In this document: in pieces, positions 50,631 to 62,559 of the stretch
Numbering within the stretch: the first letter of the stretch is position 1
Layout: each line of letters begins with the position of its first letter
Source of the DNA: Chaetorhynchus papuensis
Lineage: Eukaryota; Chordata; Aves; Passeriformes; Rhipiduridae
Direction: 5' to 3'
NCBI GenBank assembly: GCA_013396525.1
Contig: VWYX01000251.1
Location: 400,252 to 464,251, forward strand
DNA length: 64,000 nucleotides
Translations under genes and position numbers: made by a program
Notes under the pieces: generated by a model
What the model was told of the DNA's origin: nothing
Database searches by the model: none
What the model saw: the letters and a program-made list of their open reading frames with translations, nothing else

Positions 50631-53600
50631 TTCTTGTCTGGTCACACATTCTTCTTAAACCAACCTTAACCTTTCTCTTTCAGTTAAAAGAGGATGGATG
50701 ATATTGTTCTTGCTCAGTAGACTTCCTGCTGTTTCTCTCTTTCAATGTGCTGTTTTTGCTGGATGTTTTTCAAAGTCAAATGCCCTTCCTAGAAATGTGG
50801 GCACCTTGTTGTTGAAGCTTAAACTGCTGTCGGAGTTCACTATTGACTAATGTGTGTGGACTAGGATTAATGTCATTTGTGGAAGAAAAGCAAATGTTTG
50901 CAGGAAAAGAATGGGAATATATATTATTCCATTCTTTTGGCATTAGATTAGTGGGCATTGAGATATGCATTGTGGAGACAGTATGTTTTCTGTTTCTTAT
51001 CTGATAATTTCCTTGATTTCCTGGGACAGAGTCTCAGCTTAAATAAACAATTTCCAGTGGGACTGACCCATGTGCATTTATACTAAGCAATAAGATGTCT
51101 CTCAATCTCAACACACAGTGTACTTGGGCATCCTGAAATGAGAATTCACAATATTTCTCTGCGGCTCCAGCAGCACTGTATTTTTAGGTGTCTACCAAGA
51201 AAAATATATACCTGTGGGAGAACACAGATTTTTGCAATACAAACTACTGAGAAAACAACAAAGAACCCTTTTTTTTTTTAATGGAGATTTTACTTGCTAG
51301 ATGCTATGCTTCAAAGGTATAATTTGGCCGCAATGCTATGCTCTGATGGAACACAGGAAAGCACAGACCACAAGAAATCAGCTTTGATACATGAATGTAG
51401 CATTAACACAGTTATCTCATAATTATGTCATTGCCTTTCTATGCTGCAAAGGTTTCAGAGTCGTGGAAAGTCCTGGAACAGAAAGGGAATGAATACAAAA
51501 TAGCCATTTCCTCATATTTCAAGTGATGCAGAAAGAGGTAACAGTCTATCCATTTTCACTATGCATTTTTTTAGTTTTCATGAGCAGGAAAAAGAAGGAA
51601 GTCTCCTGCCTGTTTTCTCCTCATATGTATTAAACTAATTATTCTGCTTTAACAAGGGGAACTTTGTTCTCATAATTTCCAAGTTTCATTCCAACCCCTG
51701 CAGCTAATCATGACCACGGTCGCTGATAATGAGTAGTAAATTGTTATAGTCCTCAGAGCCTGATAGGTACATTCCAGACTGCATCATGCAGCCCTGCTGC
51801 TCTATACATTATTGTTCACAGATGGTAGCTGTCAAACTCTGTCAACTTCATATACACATTCAGAGAGTTACATCCGCATTCCTGAAATTTATGACTGCAC
51901 AGCCCTCACCTTCTAAGGCCCTTAATTCAATAACATGTCACGTCCCTTCAGTCTCACCCTGCTTTAAAATACTTTCACCTACTTACAGACCTTCAATTTA
52001 GAAAAAAAAAAACCCCAAAACACGAACCCTACTGAGTTATTACAATGTAAATATTTTAATAGAATGGGGTGCTGGTTGAGAGGGGGGCAGGGAGAAGACT
52101 ATCTGAGTTTAAACAGCTCCATTATTACATTAAGATTGATGATCAGGAGCTAATGGAGCTTTTTCTTTAAAAGTTTATTTAACTACAGGGAAAGTGGATA
52201 TAGATATGTGTATCTATTGACTGCCACATCACTGAGTCTTTGGGTAACAGTACATAATATAAAGAGATATTATTTGCCAGGGTTTCATTGTCTAAAGGGC
52301 ATTATTTAGACTAACTTGCCTAAATTTAAACCCCATAAGCAAAATAAAACCAGGTATGAATAATTTCCATTTCATTTTAAAAGCACTTCTTTTTACATTA
52401 ATAAATATTGTCTTTTGAAGATGGATGTCTGAGGATTCTGTCACTAATAATATGAATGAAAAAGGAGAAATTCCCTCCTTTGCCCAGAATGAGAAAATGA
52501 AGTGCAAAATAATAAGCACGGCAAATAAAACAAATAAATTGAAAGATATTTTATTCTTTTTTTGCCTAGCAATGCCAAGAAATAACTAGTAACTGAGCCA
52601 CAGCATTGGTTGAATGTACCCCACTTTCTTCATCGAGCTACTCTAGCCAAGCTTCTCTTGGCTTAGGAAAGGAAATACATGAAAACACCTTTCCAGAGCT
52701 TCTCAAATTCATGTCAGACCATCTTCCAGAAAGGACTCAAGTGAAGGAAGCTGCAGTGGTGGTCTGTAAACTGACGGCATCTCAGGGCTAGACACAAATC
52801 AGCCAGAGCTCTGAGTTGGATCTGCCCTTGCATTTCCCATCTCTGAGCTACTGAAAAAGACAGCAAGTCTTTAAAACTGAGGGAAGTTGGATTTTATTAG
52901 GATGAGCACATGGCAAATATCAGAAATTAAAATGATGGGTATGTAGCTCACCCTGACACACTCTGTCCTGAAGTAAAGGCTTGGGGTTTTTTTTAATTTC
53001 ACCTTTTCCACAAATGGAGGACACGTGAGCATTGCCCTGCTGACACCCGTGTGTCACATGTGGCAGGAGTGCATTATGCCCTGTGAACAGCACACAGGTT
53101 CACCACTAGCTCAACAGCCACACTGGCTGTGTTAGAATTTAAGGTAATCTCATGCTGTGAACAAACTGAACTGAGTTTTCCTCCTACATGTCTTTCAGGC
53201 TAAAGTAGGTGAGGTTTTTTCCCATGAATAATGCAGTAGGATGTATCTGGTCTTGTAGAAACACTACAAATACACCCCCACACCCTCAGTAAGAGAACCA
53301 TGAGTAATCTGATAGGGGTTATTCTGAAATTCAGTTGCAGTGCTGGTGTCTCCTTTCCCTCATTACCTGTTTTAAAAGAACCCTAAGACTCTCAGCAGCC
53401 TCCTGGTGGGAACTGGTGCCACCGTAAATGGCATGTAGCACACATGCTATGTCACATTTATGGCCATCTCCTCCACTGCTGGTGTCACTGTGAGCCCATT
53501 GTTGCAGCAGTGATGTATGTGCCACATGAAAGGTTTGGAAGGCTATCATTTATCCAGGGCTGGGTGTTCTGAGACTGCAGCCATGGTGACCTTGAGACCA

Positions 53601-56237
53601 TGTCACAGTGGGGCTCCTTTATAGGCTCCCCCACGCAAAAGTGCATCCTGCCAAGGTGGAGACACAGCCTGGGTCAGAGGATGGCTCTTGCAAAATCTTG
53701 TAAATAACATGCTGAAAACAATGTGCTCTATTGTCTTCCTTCACCTTGGGAGAAAGGGTAATAATTAAATCATTGCAAAACACATCAAATGATACTTCAG
53801 TACTAACAACAAAGCTAAAAATGGAGGGGGATTTAACTCAGGTTGTGATTTTAAATCTCAAGTAAAATGTACTTTAGGTCAGGGTATCTAGGAATGTGAG
53901 CAAAACAAAACATGCCCCCACCTACCCTCCCCCCCCCCAAAAAAAAAAAAAAGGTAAAAATGCATCCTTACCATTAGTAAAACACTAACAAGATGAGGCA
54001 TGTTTTGGTAGTCTTTGATTTCTGAGATTCTTGTCCGATTCCCTTTTTGCCATATCTGGGTAACTTTATCACACAGAATATAAATAGACTCAAAACTCCA
54101 AAACTATTCAGATATCACAGTAAAAGTGGCTCTAAAAGGGGCTGCATTATCACAAGTCTAGACTTGAGTCAGGGAAACATCTATAGTCAGGAAAGCTCTT
54201 CAAGTCATTGAGAGATGTGGTCTATTCTCAGCAACACGGTCCCAGTGGTCTGTTGCTTGGAGAGCTGAAGCAGAAGGATATTTGACAGCTTTTCAGTAAG
54301 AGCTTATCTGGTTTTAAGATATTAGAAAGGGAAAAAAAGCAATTTATAGGCTGTGATTTTACAAAGGCTCTTATGAATAGGTTTTTGCCATGACAACACA
54401 ATGTCTCAGTCTGTCCTGCATATTATTTAGCACTGCAGGGCATAGAAGAAATGAGCATTACATGGCACACAACCTGCTAACAGAGCCACACCATCCGAAA
54501 GCTGTAGAATCAGCCACCCAGGCCCATTCTGGCCCTTTCTTTCTTCTGATTCCTTGATAACAATTCAGCTAGAAGTACATGGGCTATCTGAGAAAAATAA
54601 CCTCAGGGATTAATCTGGTCTTCCTTGTAATATCTATCTTGATCAGCCAATTGCCTAATGAAGGGAGCTATGGATACCAATTACCCTTCCAGGTCCTGGT
54701 CTATCACCTGTAACATTTGATGAAGATCCAGGATATAACAGGGAGTGTGAAGAGCAGCAGTCAATAAGATAGTGATTCGGGCCCTCTGAATCCTATTGGC
54801 CAAACTATTAGTGTGTGTGATTCTACAGTGACCTGTATTTGGGTAAGAAAAATACTTCTCTCCTCCTCTTAGTATGTTTTATTTGAATAGCTTACCAAAA
54901 TGCAGACTGCCTGAGCATAAGAACTGTGTGCAGCATTCAGCAGAATGTGGCCTGGATCCTAACTGATCATTTAAGTGTTAATGCATGACAAATAATTTCA
55001 ATCCATACTCAAAAGAAAGTGCTAGAAAAAATACATAACTTTTGGAAGAATGGTTATAATTGTTACTTACATTTAATAAAGGGGGAACCTATTCATTTGG
55101 TCCTATCTATGAGAAGAAATGCAGGTTATAGAGAAAAAAATCAATCTAGTAATTCTAAGATTGCTTGGGCTTGGATTTGCAAACCTTTTCCATTGTTGCA
55201 GGATCTGAACCAAGTCCAAATGTTTGAAAGCCACTGAAATTTTCTCTTTTCAAAATACAAATCTAATCCGCTCTAACGCTATGCACTGCTTGTTACGAAC
55301 AAAAAGTCAGCTTTTTTTCCTGTTTATATATCAGTTACAGCTTAACTGAGGATACAGTGGAGCCACTGTACTGGCGACTTGCTGCTGATCTACACCACAT
55401 TCCTTCAGGTGCCAATTGGAGCAGCCTTATCAGGGAGCTCTGTGCAGGTGCAGCAGGGAGCGTGCTGGTCTGGCAGCAGGCTAGAGAGCATTCTTCTGCT
55501 GAAACATCAGGGCCTAATTACACAGCAGTCCCCAGGGAACACATACAACACAGAGGATTTCTGATCCAAAGTCCACAAATAGTAGAAAAAATAATTTTGT
55601 AACGTTAACAGGAGTGATTTTGCAATACATGCTTTTGCCTCGACAATAGATTTAAATAGAAACATTTTTTTGTTGAGTGAGCCTATGTGAAAAATACACA
55701 GTTGAATCAGTAAATAATAAAATAATTTACAATTGGCTTGTAAATAGTGCCTGAGGTACATGGGGTTTTTTTAATTTATATGGGTCCATATTACTCTGCT
55801 TATTTTCTAAGTGTTCTGTACCTTGAGTAGCAGGATTGTGGATTTCCCAGGCCCGCCTGGTAGAGAGAAGAAGTGACAGAGGGTATCAGGAAGCAGACAT
55901 GTCAGAGGCACAAAACTAACATTTTGGAGGGAAAATAATTTAACCCAACCTGCTGTTCACCTTCCCTTCTCTGCTGGAGACTTGCTGAAGAAGACGTAGA
56001 TGGAGGTGAATTATCATGTTAAAAGGCCGGGACAAGGGGTGACAACCCAGAGACAGCTCTGGACAGGGAGATGCAGGGGCACAGGAGGGTACTTGCCAGC
56101 TAAGGAGAAGCTATACAGAGAATTTGTGAGGAGGTGCAGGAAACTTGTTTTCTTTACGTGAACAAGCAACAGTTTAGATCTGAATTAGAGTAATTACATC
56201 ATCAGCAGTTGCCAAAACCACTCCCTCTTCTAGGTAG
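50631..56237. other. Intergenic region, no gene recognised
   Basis: AT-rich DNA without recognisable genes. It includes a C10-A14 homopolymer junction at 53929-53952 and A runs near 52003-52013. Confidence 0.5.
53929..53952. repeat. C10/A14 homopolymer junction
   Basis: Ten C followed directly by fourteen A. A simple-sequence tract that could also be a sequencing or assembly weak point. Confidence 0.9.
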
Positions 56238-56512
56238 CGTCCTGGTTTCAGCTGAGATATAATTAATTTTCTTCTCAGTAGCTGGTACAGGCCTGTGTTT
56301 TGAATTCAGTGTGAGAATAATGTTGATGACACACCAATGTTTTGTTGCTTAGTAATGCTTACTCCAGTTCAAGGACTTTCCAGTTTCCCACGCTTTGCCA
56401 GTGAGCAGGGGGACAAGAAGCTGTGATGGAGCATGTCCAGGACAGCTGCCCCGAACTGGCCAAAGGGATATTCTACACCATACGATGTCATGCTTGGTGT
56501 GTAAACTGGTAA
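56238..56512 (+). repeat. 5' LTR of the retroviral remnant, shortened
   Basis: It aligns with the first half of the 3' LTR from GTCCTGGTTTCAGCTG to the TATA region. The first base of the terminal TG is C here, and the TATA motif reads TGTGTAAAC instead of TATATAAAC. By hand count about 17 of the first 96 aligned bases differ between the two LTRs. Confidence 0.8.
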
Positions 56513-57427
56513 GTGAGAAGCAATATGCCTTGTTTAATCTTGGGTCCTGCTGTAGAAAAGCATCACAGGTGGAAGACAACTGTATGAAATCCCTTATGAC
56601 AAGGTGTGGAAACTGCTGAAGGAAAAGGTAAGTCAGTTTGTAGAGGTGAAAACCATCCAGCTGGGTTCAGACATTGCTCAACAAGAAAAATGGCCAATAC
56701 TTCACCTCTATGCTGCTTCACAGATGGTGGCAAATGCCCTGTGGGGGTGACTGCAGCAATGGAAGCAGAATAACAGGCAGTGCAGAGGTAAAGCCATCTG
56801 GGCTACTCTGTGACCTGGATGGACAACTTGGTTATGAAGGTACATCATGTAGATAGATGCTCATGTACCCAAGGGTCAGACCACTGACGAAGAACAGAAT
56901 AACCAACAGGTGGATCAGGTTGCTAAGACTGAATCAGCTCAGGTGGGTTTACACTGGCAGCATAAGGGTGAATGTTTTCTAGCTCAGTGGGTCCATGACA
57001 CCCTGGGCCATCAAGAGATGCAACAGGTAGATGTGTTCATGACCAAGGAGTGCATTTAATCAAGGACATTATCACACAGATTATCTATGAACGTGAAACA
57101 TGCACTGCAATTAAGAAAGCCAAGTGATTGAAGTCTCTCTGGTAAGGAGGATGATGGCTGAAATATAAATATGGGGAGGCCTGGCAGATTGACTATATCA
57201 CACTCCTTCAACATGCAACAGTCCAAACCCACACACCACAGACTCATATGATGGAAGGACCTCCAGGTCACAAACGAAATGAACTGAACAGACTTCTATA
57301 AACATTGTCCACAGGCTAAGGGAGTGATAGTTGCGTATCCTTCCATCAAAAGACAGGGTAGTTAATGGTGCATTGGAAAGCGTGGGACCTGGCATGATGT
57401 AAATAATACGGAATAAGGGGTGGATAC

Positions 57428-57977
57428 TGTCCTGGTTTCAGCTGGGATAGAGTTTGTTTTCTTCTTAGCAACAGGTACAGGGCTGTGTTTTGGATCCAGT
57501 AAGAGAATCATGTTAATAACACACAGATATTTTGGTTGTTGCTGAGCAGTGCTTACTCTAAGTCAAGAACTTCCCAGTTTCCCATTTCTGCAAGTGAGCA
57601 GGTGCACAAGAAGCCAGAGGGAGCATGCCCAGGACATCTGACCTCAACTAGCCAAAGGGATATTCCATAGCACAGAATGTCATGCTCGGTATATAAACTG
57701 TCAGGAGCTGGCTGGGGGGGAAGCTGGCGGGGGGCTGCTGGTCACTGCTCAGGGATGGGCTGGGCATCACTCAGCAAGAGGTGAGCAACGGTGCAGTGCA
57801 TCAGTTGTTTCTTCTGGGGTTTATTCCTCTCTCCCTCTCTCTCTCCTTTTTATATTATTACAATATTTTGTTTCAATTATTAAACTGTTCTTAACCCACA
57901 AAGTTTAACCAGAGGCGGGGGGAGATGAATTAGGGGCTGTGTGGTATTTAGTTACCAGCTGGGGTTAAGACATGACA
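57428..57977 (+). repeat. 3' LTR of the retroviral remnant, complete
   Basis: About 550 bases bounded by TG and CA. It has a TATA box TATATAA at 57690-57696, a CT-rich microsatellite-like run at 57829-57847, and an ATTAAA near 57880 that could serve as a poly(A) signal. Its 3' end matches the - strand LTR fragment at 35321. Confidence 0.85.
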
Positions 57978-60900
57978 GTAAGACAAAGAAACCTTGACGA
58001 CAGATTTATGGAATTCGATTAACAGCAAGTACTTCAGAACATACTTTTTTGGCCACTCTGGTCTTGATGACATTATTAATGTGAAGATAATTCGATGAGA
58101 AATCAATTGTCCTTTCGCAGTCGAATAAGATGGTCCAGGTGTACTGTGGGATATATGACATTGAACCTTTGCTCTGTGATAGAAGGGATTTAATTATTCA
58201 GCACTGTCCTCCCCCCCAAAAAAATAAATAAAATAGAATTAGATGAAAGATGGGGCTATTTCCTTCCTCTTCCTCCCAGTCATCCTGTGTCGCCAGATGA
58301 GAAAGCTCACACTGTACTAGTTCTGGGAACAAAAGGAACGGTTCTTTTCTCTAGTGCTGACAACCTGATACCATTCACAAGCACTGCCAATTTAAATGAG
58401 GAACATGGAAAAGGTACAAGAAGTTTAGGCAGTTAAACTGAATTGGCAGGATTCTTTAAAAGGGTCTCTGGTACCCTGAGTTTGTATGCAGCTGTAGGAG
58501 CTGCTAAACCAGAGCAATTGATCAGCAGGAGCACAAACGAGGGCCAGCCACGTTTCACTCAATTAGGAGTTCATTAAGATTTTTGTCCTACATCTAGGTG
58601 TTCAACAGCAAATGCACCAGCTGTTATTTTTTAAATAGAATCATAATTTGAATATTGCAAATCCAACAGGATAGTAACCAGAAAGGTCATAAGCATCCTC
58701 AAAAATAGCACAGGTTGACCTATTTTATAGTAACAAAAACCTTGGAGATGTGATTTTATGACACTTTACATGCAGTTATTTTTGTCTCTTGGTGTTTCAA
58801 CATCAACTGAAAATTATCTTATGTGTTACAGTATGGTGGTGGTGAGTTCCCTGCCCTTGTGCTCAACAAGAAGGGAAGGTTAGTGGAGTTCTTTCTGTTT
58901 ACTTGCTAAATGTTGTGTATGTAGAAAAGAGTAAGGTAGAGGTAGGCTGGTGTGAACACCAATGATGAAGGATCATACCTGAATGATTTTGAAACCTCTT
59001 CTAAAATTATTCTGAGAACAGAATGTACCTGTATGCTTGTTCCTAGTATGAGAGATTAGATGACTACAAAACTGTGCACCAGCTGCCTGTCTCAACAAGA
59101 AAAGAAACACCAGGTTCTGGCATAAACCTGCAGTCATTCTAAAATGAGATTACTATTACTAGCAACTATTTAGGAAATATCTCAGCTGTCAGGGTTTTTG
59201 AGTTACAAAATAAAGGCAAAGAGGAGAAAGTTGATAGTTTTTTCTCCAGTGCCATCTTACCAACTCCACATTACCTCAGTGCTGATGATCAACCTTAGTT
59301 GTTTTAACAGTGGATGTGGACCCTACACAGCCTCCTGCAAACCTTAATGCAACCCTCTGGATAATTTTCTGTCCTCGTTCCCTTACTTTGTGTAAGTTTG
59401 AGATTTTCAAAACTGAAAAAATAAATCTATATTTAAAAAATCATTTCATAACAATTTAGAGTATTGGGGGGGGTGGGGTGATCCATTTTGTTTATGACAC
59501 AGTGCTGTGGTTTTGCTTTTCAGTAGTATGGCCCAGTATTTTGTCACTTGTTTTGTTTTAGGTTTTCATTCTTTCAGGACAACTCATGATTTAAGTGTTA
59601 AAATTGAAAAAGTTAAAGTCTCTACATCATACAAAATATCCTAGATTTGATACACTAACATTTCCCTCACAAGACAAAAAGCCTTTCTGTTACAATTCAT
59701 TAGGTTTCAAAAGCCTATATGTAACACTTTATTAGAATTTTACCATTTCTGGGATTTAGGGAATCTTCTTTCAAGTTGCTGTGAGTCAGGGTAAACCTGC
59801 AATAAACTATCACTGTGGAAAAAGCATCTCTGCTGCCGTGTGCAGCAAACCTAACAATTACAGTGCCCTGAATAAATGGGGCACAAGCACATCTTTAAAA
59901 AAAAGGACACTTTTGCCCTCGGGCAGCCAAGGTGTCTGGCTGTGGCACAAAGGCTACAGTGAGGTAATGGATAACGCCAGAAGGAATTCATTTTCTCAAT
60001 GCAGTAAAATTAGTTATTTATAGAAGTATAATTATAAGGAGACATATTTGTTCCTATTGTTTTACACACAATTCCAGCTATGAAAGAGTTGCAGAAGATC
60101 AAAATTATCTTTGTGATAAAATAATTGGTACTATACATCCTGCACTCCTGCTGAATGCCCACTGCTGGTAGAGAACCAGGTCCCTTAGGATATACACAGA
60201 TTCCATGGCACAAACTCTCCCCAAAATTTAGGTCTAAACAGATTAATTTGCATACTGCAAGAAGGCTGCAGTTTTATGGTGTTCCCTACAGGTTTGTTTA
60301 CCGTGTTCCTCTCTGCTACCACAACAAGGGCTGATTCTATATAAATTACAGTGGAGTTTTTTTCACGCTGCATTGATCCCATCCCTTTGTAGATTTGCAC
60401 TCCACGGAGAGAACAGAAAATGAACCCCTGAGTGAGAAAAATGTAGTCTTCTCCTGTTGAACAAATGTCTGAGAGGATACTGTCACAGGTGTACCATTAA
60501 ATGAGGCCCTAACAGCTTCCCTTATGTTCCCTCCTCACTCCCTAACTCCCTTGTGTTACAGACTATGGGTATGAACTGTCAGTAATAACTCTACCTCTAG
60601 AGCTGTATTTTAGGAAACAAAATTCAATCAAGCAGTTAAGTATTACACAGGACTAGCTCAGGTTCTTAACAAACTGCATTGTGAGTAAGAAAATTTTCTC
60701 AAATCAAGCTTCTGCCTTTTAAAATAGTTCATCTCTACAAGACTATCTGTATCTTCTAATGTGTTTGGTGGTACCTAGGGCACCAACTAACACTTCTAGA
60801 AAGACAGTCTACAACCACATCTGTATGTTCTGTATTCTTTCAGTGCCGACAGGGTAATAAAATGTTTTTTCCTGTTGGCTTCATGATATAAGTATGGAAT

Positions 60901-62299
60901 TACATTGCAAGAGTTTCTGTGTGGTTAATCCAAATTACCTGGCTGAAGCAAACACACCCTGCCACTTGAAGAGATTGATGAATACAAAAGATTTTTATTT
61001 TAGTAACCAGTAGTGGGATTTTCAAACTATTCACCACAAGCCAAATTTTGCTCTTTTGATATCAGCAGTAAAACTCTTCAGAAAGACTGGAAAGAATCCA
61101 GTTTTGAATATTTCTGAAAAACTGTACCCTAAAAATCTTTATTTTAAATTACTTCAAAACATGCAATTTATAGAATCTACCACAAGAAATTCTGCCAGAG
61201 TGGATCTGAAAGGCAGCTGGGGATATAAGAAAACAGATGATCCATATGATATTCTTACTTGGAGCTTTGCAATCTGACAACTGAAAATAATTTACTTGGA
61301 AGGAAAAACAATTTCTCTCCACCCCTTTTCAGTACGTAAAATATTCAGTTCTAATTTATTTTTCCACAAGAAAATGGCAACAGCATTTTGCACTACTGAA
61401 TTTTTTGTGAGACCCTCTCAAGCAGTCCAACTTGTATTCAAATCTCAAATCAATAAAAACATATATAAACTATGGAAAAATCCAACTGAATAAAAACAAA
61501 GACACATCACAGTCTATAACTACTGTAAATTGTTCTGATTACAAACTGCAAGACATTTTTTCTCTCTGTGCACAAACATACAAGACATTCAATAACCTTC
61601 TTAAGGTAGACTCAGTAATAATACAATTACTCTGAACAAAACCAAAACCTAGTGAAATGAGAATAATTCACAATTGAAGTGCAGAAGTCATAATGGAAGG
61701 ATGGATAAACTACATGGAAGAATAAAGATTATAATTCTTAGAGTGAAACACAAAGTTAATGCATGAGAAACTGCATGAGTCAAGCTAGAAACTTGTGACA
61801 CCCTGCTGAACAAGATCAAAGATGAGATCAGGTTAACAGCATGAAAATTAGTGAAAAATGATATGAATAACTCAATTTTATATAACCCCAGACCTGGGCA
61901 CCTGGTATCACAGCACTGAGCAGGAATGGTGAGGTGAGCTACTGAGATAAGAAAAAGGCAAGACTAAGGACAGAACCTCAAATCTTCTTGGACATTAGGT
62001 TATGAAAACCTCAGAAAGATAACTAAGGCTTGTAGAGAGGAGGGGTGGCCTGACTCTCTGCTGAGGTAAACAAGCAGGGTTTAATTGAATTTTGGTGAAA
62101 CTGACTGGAGATGTGCTCTACATTTGTGTTAGTTCTTTTACAGGTCCTAGTGACCTCCAACTAAGTGTGCATACCTTATTTTGGAAGATTTAAAGCTAGA
62201 TCCAAGCAGCCTGTTCAAATTATAATTGATAGGCCTAAAGCCAGAGAGAGCTGAGAGAACAGCTCTTCCATCACACTACAGTTTACATGGAATGACATC
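57978..62299. other. Intergenic region, no gene recognised
   Basis: AT-rich DNA with no recognised gene, RNA or transposon. A G-rich run (GGGGGGGGTGGGG) lies near 59466-59478. Confidence 0.5.
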
Positions 62300-62559
62300 T
62301 TTATTTAATAAGAAAACGCAACAATTTTCTTAAAAACTCCACAACATTAAACAATTGGTGGTCCCCTATCTATATTTTCTTCATCATAAATCAAGTCCTG
62401 TCCAAGGGTCACATGGGAGTTGTTACAAACTTCATAACAACTGCTGGTTCTGCTTACACTTCCTGAAGTGACAGCAGCACAATGAGTGTTGTGAAACAGT
62501 TTGAGATACGTGGTGCATTCAGGAGGGTGTATAATATATTCACTATTTTTCTTCACCAT
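62300..62559 (-). other. Candidate 3' terminal exon on the - strand, unidentified
   Basis: An open frame on the - strand starts at ATG 62559-62557 and ends at TAA 62349-62347, about 70 codons. Forty-two bases after the stop there is AATAAA (62305-62300), followed by the GT-rich stretch GTAGTGTGATGG. A possible internal acceptor (CTGCTGTCACTTCAG) would start an exon near 62456 that ends with QDLIYDEENIDRGPPIV. The residue mix is protein-like, but I recognise no family, and a stop lies just upstream of the ATG. It could be the end of a real gene or a lncRNA, or chance. Confidence 0.25.

Larger units (their letters stand above)
56238..57977 (+). mobile_element. Decayed endogenous retrovirus, ERVL-like, two LTRs and pol remnant
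   Basis: Two related LTRs in the same orientation flank about 0.9 kb of internal sequence. The 5' copy (56238 to about 56512) stops in the TATA region and lacks R-U5. The 3' copy (57428-57977) is complete, running from TGTCCTGG to CATGACA. The internal part is far too short for a provirus and has no gag or env that I can see. It carries an integrase remnant around 57090-57200: a Cys-containing zinc-binding stretch, then a Trp-Gln-Ile-Asp start of the catalytic core (Asp codon 57191-57193), with in-frame stops between. RNase H-like sequence may lie before it. The element cannot encode a functional protein. The ERVL assignment rests on recollection of avian LTR families. The 5-base flanks (GGTAG and GTAAG) do not form a clear duplication. 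Confidence 0.8.

Noticed and set aside
56233..57982. Target-site duplication flanking the retroviral remnant
   Set aside because: GGTAG and GTAAG agree at only three of five positions, not enough to claim a duplication.
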